A stretch of DNA of 64,000 nucleotides from JADLEX01 sp964586775 (lineage in GTDB: Bacteria > Lernaellota > Lernaellaia > JACKCT01), in contig CAZPJD010000184.1 of assembly GCA_964586775.1 (NCBI GenBank), positions 93,181-157,180 of the forward strand. The letters are read 5' to 3'. The notes beneath the pieces were generated by a model. It was not told the DNA's origin and ran no database searches. It worked only from the letters and a program-made list of their open reading frames with translations. Both the position numbers and the translations under genes were made by a program. The number at the start of each line of letters is the position of its first letter. The stretch's first letter is position 1. Below, one piece after another: positions 38,829 through 49,301 of the stretch.

Positions 38829-39599
38829 TTATCTCCAGCGCGTGCTCTCGACCGCGCGGGTCGCCAGGAAAATGAAAAAGACGATGAACGACGCGAAGTA
38901 GATCAGGTCGGGCAGCGCGATCGTGCCCGACGCGAAGCCCTCGAAGTGCGTCGTCATGGCGAGGTATTTCAGGATCTCGCCGCTGGCCCCGCCGATCGAT
39001 TCGGAGATCCAGTTGAGAATCCACAGCACGAGCAGCAAAAAGAACGTGTAGAGGGCGGCCTGAATCTGCGTCTTGGCGACGGTGCTGGCAAACAGTCCGA
39101 AGGCGAGGAACGAGCTGCCCATCAGGAACAGACCCAGATAGCCGGTCGCCATCTTGCCGGGGTCGGGGTTCGCGAACTTCAGGAGCATCGCGGGGAATTG
39201 GAGCGTGAGCAGCAGCGCGACGACGTAGAACGACACCGCGCCCAGGTACTTGCCCCACACGATCGACGCTTCGGAGACCGGGCTCGTGAGCAGCAGTTCG
39301 TCGGTGCGGTTCTTTTTTTCCTCGGCGTACAGACGCATCGTGATGAGCGGCACGATCAGCATCAGCAGCACCGAGAGGTTGTGGAACAGCGGCGTGAGGA
39401 TCATGTCGTTGACGTTCATCTGCTCGGCCATGCCGGGGCTTTGGTACATCTGGTACATCGACTGCATCTGCACGAAGTACGTGAAGGTGTCGAAGAAGAA
39501 AAACCCGGCCAGCGCAACGAACACCACGAGCACGACGTACGCCACGGGCGACAGGAAAAACTGCCGCCATTCCTTTTGCCAGATCGTGAACAAGCCCAT
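38829..39599 (-). CDS. ABC transporter permease (GldF/NosY-like)
   Basis: 256 residues with six predicted helices. N-terminal WQKEWRQFFLSPVAYVVLVVF and the RLYAEEKKNRTDELLLTSPVS loop are hallmarks of ABC-2 type permeases of the GldF group. It forms the membrane part for the ATPase encoded 24 bp upstream and the GldG-like protein just downstream. Substrate unknown. Confidence 0.9.
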   Translation of the reverse strand: MGLFTIWQKEWRQFFLSPVAYVVLVVFVALAGFFFFDTFTYFVQMQSMYQMYQSPGMAEQMNVNDMILTPLFHNLSVLLMLIVPLITMRLYAEEKKNRTDELLLTSPVSEASIVWGKYLGAVSFYVVALLLTLQFPAMLLKFANPDPGKMATGYLGLFLMGSSFLAFGLFASTVAKTQIQAALYTFFLLLVLWILNWISESIGGASGEILKYLAMTTHFEGFASGTIALPDLIYFASFIVFFIFLATRAVESTRWR

Positions 39600-39623
39600 C
39601 GCGTGCTCCCTGTGACTCTTCGA

Positions 39624-40577
39624 CTAGTGGCTCGTGAGGCGCACGAAGACTTCCTCGAGCGACGGCATCTTGTCGGCGATTTCCAGCAGGCCCCATCCCG
39701 CGTTGAGCACCTCGAGGGCCACCTCGTTGGCGATATCCGCTCCGGCCTGCGAGGTGAGCAGGTATTCGCCCGGCACGTTGGTGGCCTGCACGTCGAGGAT
39801 CCCGTCGAGTTTGCCGAGGCGCTTGACGACGTTTTGGTCGTAACTCGCGAGACGCACCGTCAGGCTGCGGTTCGACGCCACCTTGCGGGTGAGCTCGGCG
39901 ACCGTGCCGTCGGCCACCACCTTGCCCTGGTTGATGATGACGACGCGGTCGCAGGTCATCACCACCTCGGGCAGGATGTGCGTGGAGAGCAGCACCGTGT
40001 GCGCGCGGCCGAGTTCCTTGATGAGCGCGCGGATCTCTTGGATCTGCACCGGGTCGAGACCGATGGTCGGCTCGTCGAGGATCAGCACGTCGGGCTCGTG
40101 GACGATCGCCGCGGCGAGGCCCACGCGCTGCTGGTAGCCCTTGGAAAGATGCCCGACGAAGCGGTCGGCGACGTGCGTCAGGCCGCAGCGGTTCATCGCC
40201 GTGTCGATGCGCCCGTCGCGCTCGGTGCGGGCGATGCCCTTGAGCTTGGCGACGAAGTCGAGGTTTTCGCGGACCGTGAACTCTTGATACAGGGGCGGGT
40301 GCTCGGGCAAATAGCCGATGCGATGCCGGGCCTTGAGGCTGTCGGTCATCACGTCGAGACCGTCGATCAGCACCGTTCCCTCGGTGGGCGGCATATAGCC
40401 GGTCACGATGCGCATGGTCGTGGTCTTTCCGGCGCCGTTGGGCCCCAGAAACCCGAGGATTTCGCCCTGATGAACGGTGAAGTCGATCCCGCGGACGGCG
40501 TGGTAGTCGCCGTAACTTTTCACGAGACCCTTGACCTCCACCATCGGGCGCGCACTTCCCGCGGCGTTTGACGTCAT
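39624..40577 (-). CDS. ABC transporter ATP-binding protein (GldA-like)
   Basis: 317 residues. Walker A LGPNGAGKTTTMR, signature LSKGYQQRVGLA and Walker B VLILDEPTIGLDP are all intact; the C-terminal 90 residues form the extension seen in GldA/NatA-type ATPases. ATG 40577 has GGGAG 7 bases upstream. First gene of the Gld-like set (ATPase, permease, GldG, DUF4340), which runs on towards rpoZ and dnaJ. Confidence 0.93.
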   Translation of the reverse strand: MTSNAAGSARPMVEVKGLVKSYGDYHAVRGIDFTVHQGEILGFLGPNGAGKTTTMRIVTGYMPPTEGTVLIDGLDVMTDSLKARHRIGYLPEHPPLYQEFTVRENLDFVAKLKGIARTERDGRIDTAMNRCGLTHVADRFVGHLSKGYQQRVGLAAAIVHEPDVLILDEPTIGLDPVQIQEIRALIKELGRAHTVLLSTHILPEVVMTCDRVVIINQGKVVADGTVAELTRKVASNRSLTVRLASYDQNVVKRLGKLDGILDVQATNVPGEYLLTSQAGADIANEVALEVLNAGWGLLEIADKMPSLEEVFVRLTSH

Positions 40578-40766
40578 GGCTTGGCTCCCGGCAACGGACC
40601 CGAACGGGCGAAGTGGACCCACGAAGAGGTGTCAGAACCTAAGTTCGCCCCGGTCCCCTGTCAAGTTTGATCGTCGGCCCGCAATACCCGGGGTCGGGAC
40701 GACGGATGGACACCACCGACGCGCGCCGGTTCCCGCCGTGTTGCGGTCATCGCGCGTCGATCCGCG

Positions 40767-43319
<2,553 letters not shown>

Positions 43320-43477
43320 GTTCGTCCGATCTGGTTGGTGGAGCGCCGGGGCGGCCCGAAACGACCGGCGATACGGCGCGCGTCTTTGTACGAAACGCCG
43401 CGCGGGGGGTCAAGTTGGGCGGCAGGCGAACAAAATGGGGCTTGCGCGCCGTTTCGGGATGGTGATATGGCCGAAAG

Positions 43478-44782
43478 GTGAATAAAAGCCCGGTCATTTG
43501 GCTCATTGTCGCGGTGGCGATCGCGTTCGCGCGCCCGGCCTTGGCACGAAACTATCAGAACTACCCCATCGGTGAGCGGGCGTCGGGCATCGGCGGCGCG
43601 TACATCGGCATCGCCGACGACGCTTCCGGCGCCTATCACAACCCCGCCGGACTCGCGCTCGCACCCTACAACCAGTTCAGCCTGACCGGCACGGTCTATG
43701 GCTACTCGCGCACGCGCTACGAAAACGTCGCCCTCTTCGGCGCCGACGGCACCAGCGGCAGCCTCGAAACCTTTTATGCGAACCCCAATTTCTTCGGCAC
43801 GGTATATCGCCTCGACAAGACGGACTCGGCCGCGCCGACCTTCGCCTTTTCCATCGTCACGCCCGATTTCTCGGTGTCGCACAGCCAGATCGATCTGGAA
43901 GGCGGGGTCGTCACCGCCGCGTCCGACGAGCGGGTGCAGACCTACTGGTTCGGGCCGTCCTATGCGCGGCGGCTCTCGGACAACGTGGCGCTGGGCGCGA
44001 CGGCGTACGGGCTCTTCGGTCAGGAGCAGTACGACTCGCAGTGGTCGGGCAAGATCGGCCCGGACGAGCTGGATATCCTCGACGATCCCATCCGCCTGAT
44101 GGGCTTTTCGTCGGAGGACCGGCAGACGCTCGGCGTGCTCGCGTGCGTCGGTCTGCTCGCGCACTGGAAGGACGCGCGAGTGGGTGTGGTCGCGCGCTCG
44201 CCCTCGGCGCAGGTATGGGGCAAGGGGCGATACACCCTCGAGTCGCTCTCCACGTATCAGGGGCAGACCTTCGAGGACGACGACGACACGAAGTTCGAGC
44301 CCCGGCGCGTGGAACCGGCCATGCTCGGCGCGGGTGCGTCGTACACCCTTGGGTCCGTGGTGCTGGCGGCGGACGCGAAATATCACGCGGCGGCCACGTA
44401 CGAAGATGCGGACAAGGCGGTCGTCAAGCAGAAGATCGAGCTTCGCCCGGTGGTGAACCTCAATCTCGGCATCGAGTGGAACGTCAACCGCACGGTGGCG
44501 CTGCGCGGCGGGTTCTACACCAATGAATCGGCCCTGAAGGCGGACCCCGAAAACGACACCCCCGCGATCGACCTGAACGGACTGACGGCGGGCGTCGGCA
44601 TCTCGCACAAACAGACCACGCTCAACGCGGGCCTCAACTACAATTGGGGTTCGGGCGAGACGTTTCTCGATTCGCTCTCGGTCGAAAACGGCGACATCGC
44701 CACCACCAGCCGCCGGGTCGACATCTCGACCGAGGCGACCAACATCATCCTGTCCACGACCTATCGTTTCGGCACGAGGTAA
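43478..44782 (+). CDS. OMPP1/FadL/TodX-type outer-membrane transport protein
   Basis: 434 residues. Signal peptide ends ARPALA. The mature N-terminus (GERASGIGGAYIGIADDASGAYHNPAGLAL) is the diagnostic plug region of FadL-family barrels, and the rest has alternating strands ending in the aromatic TTYRFGTR. It should allow hydrophobic molecules such as long-chain fatty acids or aromatics across the outer membrane. The start is GTG with a poor ribosome-binding site, so the exact start is less certain. Confidence 0.88.
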   Translation: MNKSPVIWLIVAVAIAFARPALARNYQNYPIGERASGIGGAYIGIADDASGAYHNPAGLALAPYNQFSLTGTVYGYSRTRYENVALFGADGTSGSLETFYANPNFFGTVYRLDKTDSAAPTFAFSIVTPDFSVSHSQIDLEGGVVTAASDERVQTYWFGPSYARRLSDNVALGATAYGLFGQEQYDSQWSGKIGPDELDILDDPIRLMGFSSEDRQTLGVLACVGLLAHWKDARVGVVARSPSAQVWGKGRYTLESLSTYQGQTFEDDDDTKFEPRRVEPAMLGAGASYTLGSVVLAADAKYHAAATYEDADKAVVKQKIELRPVVNLNLGIEWNVNRTVALRGGFYTNESALKADPENDTPAIDLNGLTAGVGISHKQTTLNAGLNYNWGSGETFLDSLSVENGDIATTSRRVDISTEATNIILSTTYRFGTR

Positions 44783-44892
44783 GCGGAACGGAGCCGCTCG
44801 CCGTAAATGGGCTCGACCTTTGACGTCGGCGCGCCGTTCCCCTACAATTTTTTCACGATGGTTTCGAGAGTCTCGCGCGAAGGAGAACGCCC

Positions 44893-45708
44893 ATGCTCCG
44901 AATCTTGACCTTGCTCGCGGCCCTGACGATCACCGCCGCCGCGCTGACCGGGCTCGGGTTCGCCGGCGGACCCAAGGCCGACGATGACGATGATGACTGT
45001 TCGGAAGAGACTGAGGTGTCCGAGGATGACGGCGCCCAGGAGGACGAGTTCGCCAACACCTTCGGCGTGTTTCCACTGCTCAACTGCCTGACCCCGCCAT
45101 CTTATCCGTCCTACCTGACGGAGGTGTCCGCGTACCTCACAACGAACACCATCGAGATGGCTCCAATCCAGTGGGTGATCTATACCGGCCCCGATGCGAC
45201 CTCCGAGCCGGGTGAGCTGGTCTTCGTTTCGGCACCGGTGGATCCGACCCAAGACGATTGGAACGTCTTCGAGACGTATAACGACGTCGAGTTCGAGACG
45301 GCCATCGATTCGGGCGTGTGGTGCGTGGGCTTCATGGCCGACAACACCGGCGGCTCGACGACGCGGGTCGGCGCCGACGACAGCGCCAACGACGGTCACG
45401 GCTGGACGATTCTGGAGACCGCCGGCGAGTGGAAGAACACCAAGGACGACATCGGCGCGACCTACAACCTGATGATCCGCATGAAGGTCAACGACTGCCC
45501 CGCCGAGCCGCCCGCCGACGACGACACCGACGACGACACGGGCGATGACGATTCCGATGACGACGACACCGCCGACGACGACGCGGGGGGCGACGACGAT
45601 GCGGCGGGCGACGACGACGCGGACGACGATGATGACGACGACGACGACGCGTCGAGCCTGTCGGGCAGCGGCGAGTCCGACGACGGCGGCGGCGGTTGCT
45701 GCGGCTGA
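44893..45708 (+). CDS. Secreted protein with Asp-rich tail, paralogous to the 19226-20275 protein
   Basis: 271 residues. A signal peptide (ILTLLAALTITAAALTGLGFA) is followed by an acidic stretch and a domain of about 150 residues that shares YPSYLTEVSAYL, the SGVWCVG Cys, GHGW and NLMIR...C with the Thr-stalk protein at 19226-20275. The C-terminal 63 residues (from about 209) are mostly DDDx repeats ending GGGGCCG. Unlike the paralogue it has no Thr stalk. AGGAG lies 7 bases before the ATG, and a UUCG-loop terminator follows. Probably exported and calcium- or cation-binding through its tail (inference). Confidence 0.8.
   Translation: MLRILTLLAALTITAAALTGLGFAGGPKADDDDDDCSEETEVSEDDGAQEDEFANTFGVFPLLNCLTPPSYPSYLTEVSAYLTTNTIEMAPIQWVIYTGPDATSEPGELVFVSAPVDPTQDDWNVFETYNDVEFETAIDSGVWCVGFMADNTGGSTTRVGADDSANDGHGWTILETAGEWKNTKDDIGATYNLMIRMKVNDCPAEPPADDDTDDDTGDDDSDDDDTADDDAGGDDDAAGDDDADDDDDDDDDASSLSGSGESDDGGGGCCG
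45517..45651 (+). repeat. Asp-tail coding repeat
   Basis: gacgacgac-type triplet repeats encode DDDT/DDDS/DDDA units and a run of nine Asp near the end of the preceding gene. It mirrors the Asp-coding repeat at 19289-19432 on the other strand. Confidence 0.85.
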
Positions 45709-45734
45709 TCGCGTAGCGCGAACGAGTTTTAGGG

Positions 45735-45759
45735 AGAGGGCGCTTCGGCGCCCTCTTTT
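45735..45759 (+). terminator. Intrinsic terminator with UUCG loop
   Basis: Arms 45735-45743 and 45748-45756 form a perfect 9-bp stem around TTCG, followed by TTT and a C. It lies 27 bp after the Asp-tailed protein gene and about 90 bp before proS, separating the two transcripts. Confidence 0.88.
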
Positions 45760-45851
45760 CGTCGGTCGAAAACGCGCCCGGCGAAATTGACGCACGTTCG
45801 TCGAACCCCTATAAGGTCCGCGAACCGGCCCCCCACCGCAAGGAACGATCG

Positions 45852-47570
45852 ATGCGCTATTCGCGGATGCTCATCCCCACGCTCAAGGAAAACCCCTCCG
45901 AGGCCGAGGTCGTCAGCCACACGCTCATGATGCGCGCGGGCATGATCCGACGCTTGGCCGCGGGCATCTACGACGTGCTGCCGCTGGGACTGCGCGCTTT
46001 CCGAAAGTTCGAGGCGATCGTCCGCGAAGAGATGAACCGGGCCGGCGCGCAGGAAGTCGTCCTGCCCGTCATCCAACCGGCGGAGTTGTGGCAGGAAACG
46101 GGCCGGTGGCAGAAGTACGGGCCCGAGCTGCTGCGCATCAAGGACCGTCACGGCCGCGAGTTCTGTTTCTCGCCCACGGCCGAGGAGGTCATCACCAACG
46201 TCGTGCGGCGCGACGTGCGTTCGTATCGTCAACTGCCGATCAACCTCTATCAGATCCACACAAAATTCCGCGACGAGATCCGGCCCCGCTTCGGCCTGAT
46301 GCGCGGTCGCGAGTTCGTCATGAAGGACGCCTACAGCTTCGACGCCGACGAACCCGGCGCGGACAAAAGCTACGACGCGATGCGAAAGGCGTATCACCGC
46401 ATCTTTGAGCGTTGCGGCCTGCGTTTCCGCGCGGTCGCGGCGGATTCCGGCCAGATCGGCGGCGCGTTTTCGTCGGAGTTCATGGTGCTCGCCGACACGG
46501 GCGAGTCCGCCGTCGCGTCGTGCGACTCGTGCTCGTACGCGGCGAATCTGGAGAAGGCTTCGACGCGTCCACCGGTGGAAACGCCGAAGCCCGCCGCGCT
46601 CGAATCGCTCGTGCGGGTCGATACGCCCGGCGCGCGCACGATTGAGGAGGTCACGGCGTTTCTGGGCAAAACGGCCGACCGGCTGCTCAAGACGCTCGTC
46701 TTCGTCGCCGACGGCACGCCCATCGCGGTGCTCATCCGCGGCGACCGCGAACTCAACTACGTCAAGCTGCAAAACCTGCTGGGGGCCGACGAATTGCTGA
46801 TGGCCGATCCCGAGACCACGCAGCGCGTGACCGGCGCGCCGGTGGGGTTCGCGGGGCCGATCGGACTCTCGATCCGCGTCATCGCCGATCTGGAAGTCGA
46901 ACACATGTTCGATTTCGTCGTCGGCGCGAACGAGGCCGACGCGCACTTCACGGGCTGCAACATCGGGCGCGATTTCCCCGCGCCCCAGTACGCCGATCTT
47001 CGCAACGCGGTCGAGGGCGACGCGTGCCCCGCGTGCGAAGGGCGTCTGCGTCTCGACCGCGGCATCGAGGTCGGCCACATCTTCAAGCTGGGCACGAAGT
47101 ATTCGGAGTCGATGCACTGCGTGGTGCTGAACGACAAGGGCGAGGAAGTGCCGGTCGTGATGGGCTGTTACGGCATCGGGATCGGACGCACGGTCGCCGC
47201 GTCGATCGAACAGAGCCACGACGACGCGGGGATCATCTGGCCCATGCCGCTCGCGCCGTTTCACGTCGCGCTTGTCGCGGCGTCGCCCAAGGACGACGTG
47301 CTCGCGTTCGCGGAAAAACTCCACGATGAATTGGAGGCCGCGGGCGTCGAGGTGCTCTACGACGATCGCGACGAACGCGCGGGCGTGAAGTTCAAGGACG
47401 CGGACCTGATCGGCCTGCCGCTGCGCCTGACGGTCGGGGCGAAGGGGCTGGCCGAAGGGTTCGTCGAACTCAAGCGACGCGCCGAACCGGGCGCGCCCTT
47501 CGAGCCCGTGCCGACGGATCGTGTCGTCGAGCATGTGCGATCGCTCGTCACCAACGCCTTGAGGGCGTGA
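45852..47570 (+). CDS. proS: Prolyl-tRNA synthetase (bacterial type)
   Basis: 572 residues, the bacterial form with an inserted editing domain. Class II motifs are present: motif 1 around GLRAFRKFEAIVREEM, motif 2 FRDEIRPRFGLMRGREFVMKDAYSF, motif 3 GIGIGRTVAASIE. The INS/YbaK-like editing insert occupies about 215-385 and a C-terminal anticodon-binding domain ends the protein. It charges tRNA-Pro. pyrF follows after 4 bp, so they are probably co-transcribed. Confidence 0.97.
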   Translation: MRYSRMLIPTLKENPSEAEVVSHTLMMRAGMIRRLAAGIYDVLPLGLRAFRKFEAIVREEMNRAGAQEVVLPVIQPAELWQETGRWQKYGPELLRIKDRHGREFCFSPTAEEVITNVVRRDVRSYRQLPINLYQIHTKFRDEIRPRFGLMRGREFVMKDAYSFDADEPGADKSYDAMRKAYHRIFERCGLRFRAVAADSGQIGGAFSSEFMVLADTGESAVASCDSCSYAANLEKASTRPPVETPKPAALESLVRVDTPGARTIEEVTAFLGKTADRLLKTLVFVADGTPIAVLIRGDRELNYVKLQNLLGADELLMADPETTQRVTGAPVGFAGPIGLSIRVIADLEVEHMFDFVVGANEADAHFTGCNIGRDFPAPQYADLRNAVEGDACPACEGRLRLDRGIEVGHIFKLGTKYSESMHCVVLNDKGEEVPVVMGCYGIGIGRTVAASIEQSHDDAGIIWPMPLAPFHVALVAASPKDDVLAFAEKLHDELEAAGVEVLYDDRDERAGVKFKDADLIGLPLRLTVGAKGLAEGFVELKRRAEPGAPFEPVPTDRVVEHVRSLVTNALRA

Positions 47571-47574
47571 ACGC

Positions 47575-48273
47575 ATGACGAACCCGATCATCGCCGCGCT
47601 CGATGTTGCCGATGCCGATGACGCGCGCCAAATGGCGTCGCGGCTCGCCGGCCACGTGGGTGCGCTGAAGGTGGGGTTCGAGCTGTTCGTCGCCGAAGGG
47701 CCGGCGCTGGTGCGCGGTCTGGTCGCCGATGGTCACCGGATTTTTCTCGATCTCAAGTTTCACGATATCCCCAACACCGCCGCCCACGCGGTGCGCGCGG
47801 CGACGCGGATCGGCGCTTGGATGACGAATGTTCACGCGTCGGGCGGCGAGGCGATGATGCGCGCGTCGATCGACGCGGCGCGCGACGAGGCCGCAAAGAT
47901 CGGCGCGACCGCGCCGCTCGTCATCGGCGTGACGATCCTGACGAGCTTGAACGACGCGGACCTCGCGAAAATCGGTATTGCCGGCACGAGCGAAGACGCG
48001 GCGGTTCGCCTGGCGATGCTCGCGCGCGAGGCGGGTCTCGACGGCGTGGTGTGCTCGGCGCGCGAGGCCGCGCGAATCAAGCGCGAGGCGGGCGCGGATT
48101 TTTTGTGCGTCACGCCGGGAATCCGGCCGCCGTGGTCGCCGGCGGACGACCAAAAACGGACGCTCACCCCCGCCGAAGCGCTGGCGGCGGGCGCCGATTT
48201 CTTAGTGGTCGGTCGTCCGATCACCCGGGCGGATGACCCGGCAGCGGCGGCCCGGCGCCTGCTGGCAGGCTGA
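47575..48273 (+). CDS. pyrF: Orotidine 5'-phosphate decarboxylase
   Basis: 232 residues, TIM-barrel size. The catalytic DxKxxD motif is DLKFHDIPNT (about residue 60), after the entry strand IIAALDVAD; the phosphate-binding end is FLVVGRPITRADDP. It makes UMP from OMP in de novo pyrimidine synthesis. It starts 4 bp after proS and is the last gene before the dcw control region. carB, from the same pathway, lies far upstream on the other strand. Confidence 0.95.
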   Translation: MTNPIIAALDVADADDARQMASRLAGHVGALKVGFELFVAEGPALVRGLVADGHRIFLDLKFHDIPNTAAHAVRAATRIGAWMTNVHASGGEAMMRASIDAARDEAAKIGATAPLVIGVTILTSLNDADLAKIGIAGTSEDAAVRLAMLAREAGLDGVVCSAREAARIKREAGADFLCVTPGIRPPWSPADDQKRTLTPAEALAAGADFLVVGRPITRADDPAAAARRLLAG

Positions 48274-48326
48274 CCGGGGACGAAAACTCGCGAATTCGCG
48301 CGCGTGGGCCACACCCCCACCGCGCT

Positions 48327-48350
48327 CCCGCCCATCCCCACCCACTCCCC
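48327..48350 (-). promoter_or_regulatory. Predicted G-quadruplex (minus strand)
   Basis: On the minus strand five runs of 3-4 G are separated by loops of 3, 1, 2 and 1 bases, which satisfies the canonical G3+N1-7 rule with very short loops. It lies between pyrF and the dcw promoter. Confidence 0.6.
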
Positions 48351-48490
48351 ACACCGCAAACATCCGATCCCTCGCATTTGGAGATTCGGTGAAAATCGTC
48401 GGCGAAAATCCACGATTTGCGAGGCGGACACAGCATTGCTTGCCCGCATAGCTGGCCGCTGACGTTTTCACCGACACTTTTCCCCACCGC

Positions 48491-48508
48491 TATCCACACC
48501 TGTGGATA
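48491..48508. promoter_or_regulatory. Inverted pair of DnaA-box-like sites
   Basis: TATCCACA (48491-48498) and TGTGGATA (48501-48508) are exact reverse complements two bases apart. Read as 9-mers each differs from the DnaA consensus TTATCCACA only at the first base. An AT-rich stretch follows directly. DnaA control of the division cluster is possible; origin function is not supported by gene context. Confidence 0.55.
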
Positions 48509-48677
48509 TCCGAAATTTCTCTTAGTTTTCAGCTAGATAGAAACCACGTCGACCACGGACCGAAAACTGGCGGCGAGGCCGGGATCCTATCGACGCCTTT
48601 TTCATAATCGCGCGAATTTCTTGCGATTTTTCGACGATCCGGCTGAAAAATTGTCGCTCGGACGATCGAGATAGTCC

Positions 48678-48710
48678 TTGACATGGTGGGGGATTGTGTG
48701 CGAACGTGTC
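48678..48710 (+). promoter_or_regulatory. mraZ promoter element with MraZ-type operator repeats
   Basis: TTGACA at 48678-48683 is a perfect -35. Immediately after it GTGGG (48686), GTGTG (48696) and GTGTC (48706) recur with exact 10-bp spacing, the arrangement of MraZ-binding boxes (short GTGG-like repeats separated by 5 bp). MraZ is known to repress its own operon, and the site lies 38 bp before the mraZ start, so autoregulation is expected. A clear -10 was not found. Confidence 0.6.
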
Positions 48711-48747
48711 GGCAATTCCCATTTCATGGGTGAGTCAGGCCGAATTC

Positions 48748-49209
48748 ATGGCGGAAAACCCGGATCGACGCCTCGGCGGGCGTTTCACGATGAACATGGA
48801 TGCAAAGGGGCGTCTGGCCCTTCCCGCGTCCCTGCGTGAACAGCTCGGCGACGCCCTCGCCCATCCGCTATGGATTACCAACGGCGACCACTGCCTGGAA
48901 ATCTACCCCTTCGACACGTGGGACGCCTTCGTCCGTCAGGTCGAGACGCTCCCCCGCAAGGACCCGAAAACGCGGGAACTGATGATCTACTACGTGTCCG
49001 CGGCGCAGCCGGTCACCCTCGACAAGGCGGGCCGCATCCTGATCCCGCCGAGCCTGCGCGACGAGGCGAATCTGTCGGGCGAGGTGGTGGTCGTGGGCAT
49101 GTCGCAGACGATCGAGATCTACAACGCGGATGTCTTCCGCCAGGTCTTCAGCCGGGCGCGGGAGAACTACGCGACGAACATCAGCGATCTGTCCGGAACC
49201 TTGAAATGA
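48748..49209 (+). CDS. mraZ: Transcriptional regulator MraZ
   Basis: 153 residues with two AbrB-like halves, each carrying the MraZ signature: MDAKGRLALPASLRE and LDKAGRILIPPSLRDE. It is a ring-forming DNA-binding protein that represses the division and cell-wall cluster it heads. ATG 48748 (MAENPDRRLGGRF) gives the usual length. A GTG 18 bp upstream in the same frame is a possible alternative. The C-terminus has about 20 extra residues (RARENYATNISDLSGTLK). 92 bp without features separate it from rsmH. Confidence 0.93.
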   Translation: MAENPDRRLGGRFTMNMDAKGRLALPASLREQLGDALAHPLWITNGDHCLEIYPFDTWDAFVRQVETLPRKDPKTRELMIYYVSAAQPVTLDKAGRILIPPSLRDEANLSGEVVVVGMSQTIEIYNADVFRQVFSRARENYATNISDLSGTLK

Positions 49210-49301
49210 CCGGACGAGAAGCGAGCGGATTTGAATTGGAATGGGGCGGCGGCATTTCGGCATGGGATTTTTCCGGGCTGGCCCACCGGATGGTTTGAGG
49301 G

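Larger units (their letters stand above)
48274..48747. promoter_or_regulatory. 474-bp control region upstream of the dcw cluster
   Basis: No gene is supported here. Contents in order: the palindrome CGCGAATTCGCG at 48289-48300; a C-rich tract (G-rich on the minus strand) at 48327-48350; a 10-bp inverted repeat TCGGTGAAAA/TTTTCACCGA at 48386-48395 and 48465-48474; paired DnaA-box-like sites at 48491-48508; an AT-rich stretch; TTGACA at 48678-48683; and MraZ-like direct repeats at 48686-48710. This is much longer and richer than other gaps in the window. Confidence 0.7.

Noticed and set aside
37346..40571. Two long plus-strand frames (509 and 710 codons) opposite the Gld-type genes
   Set aside because: Antisense shadows of well-supported ABC and GldG genes, with low-complexity composition.
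48289..48300. CGCGAATTCGCG palindrome as an operator
   Set aside because: A 12-bp palindrome of this composition can occur by chance in GC-rich DNA and matches no regulator I can name.
48491..48508. Replication origin at the DnaA-box pair
   Set aside because: Only two boxes and no origin-linked genes nearby (dnaA, dnaN, gyrB, rpmH, parAB); regulatory use is more likely.
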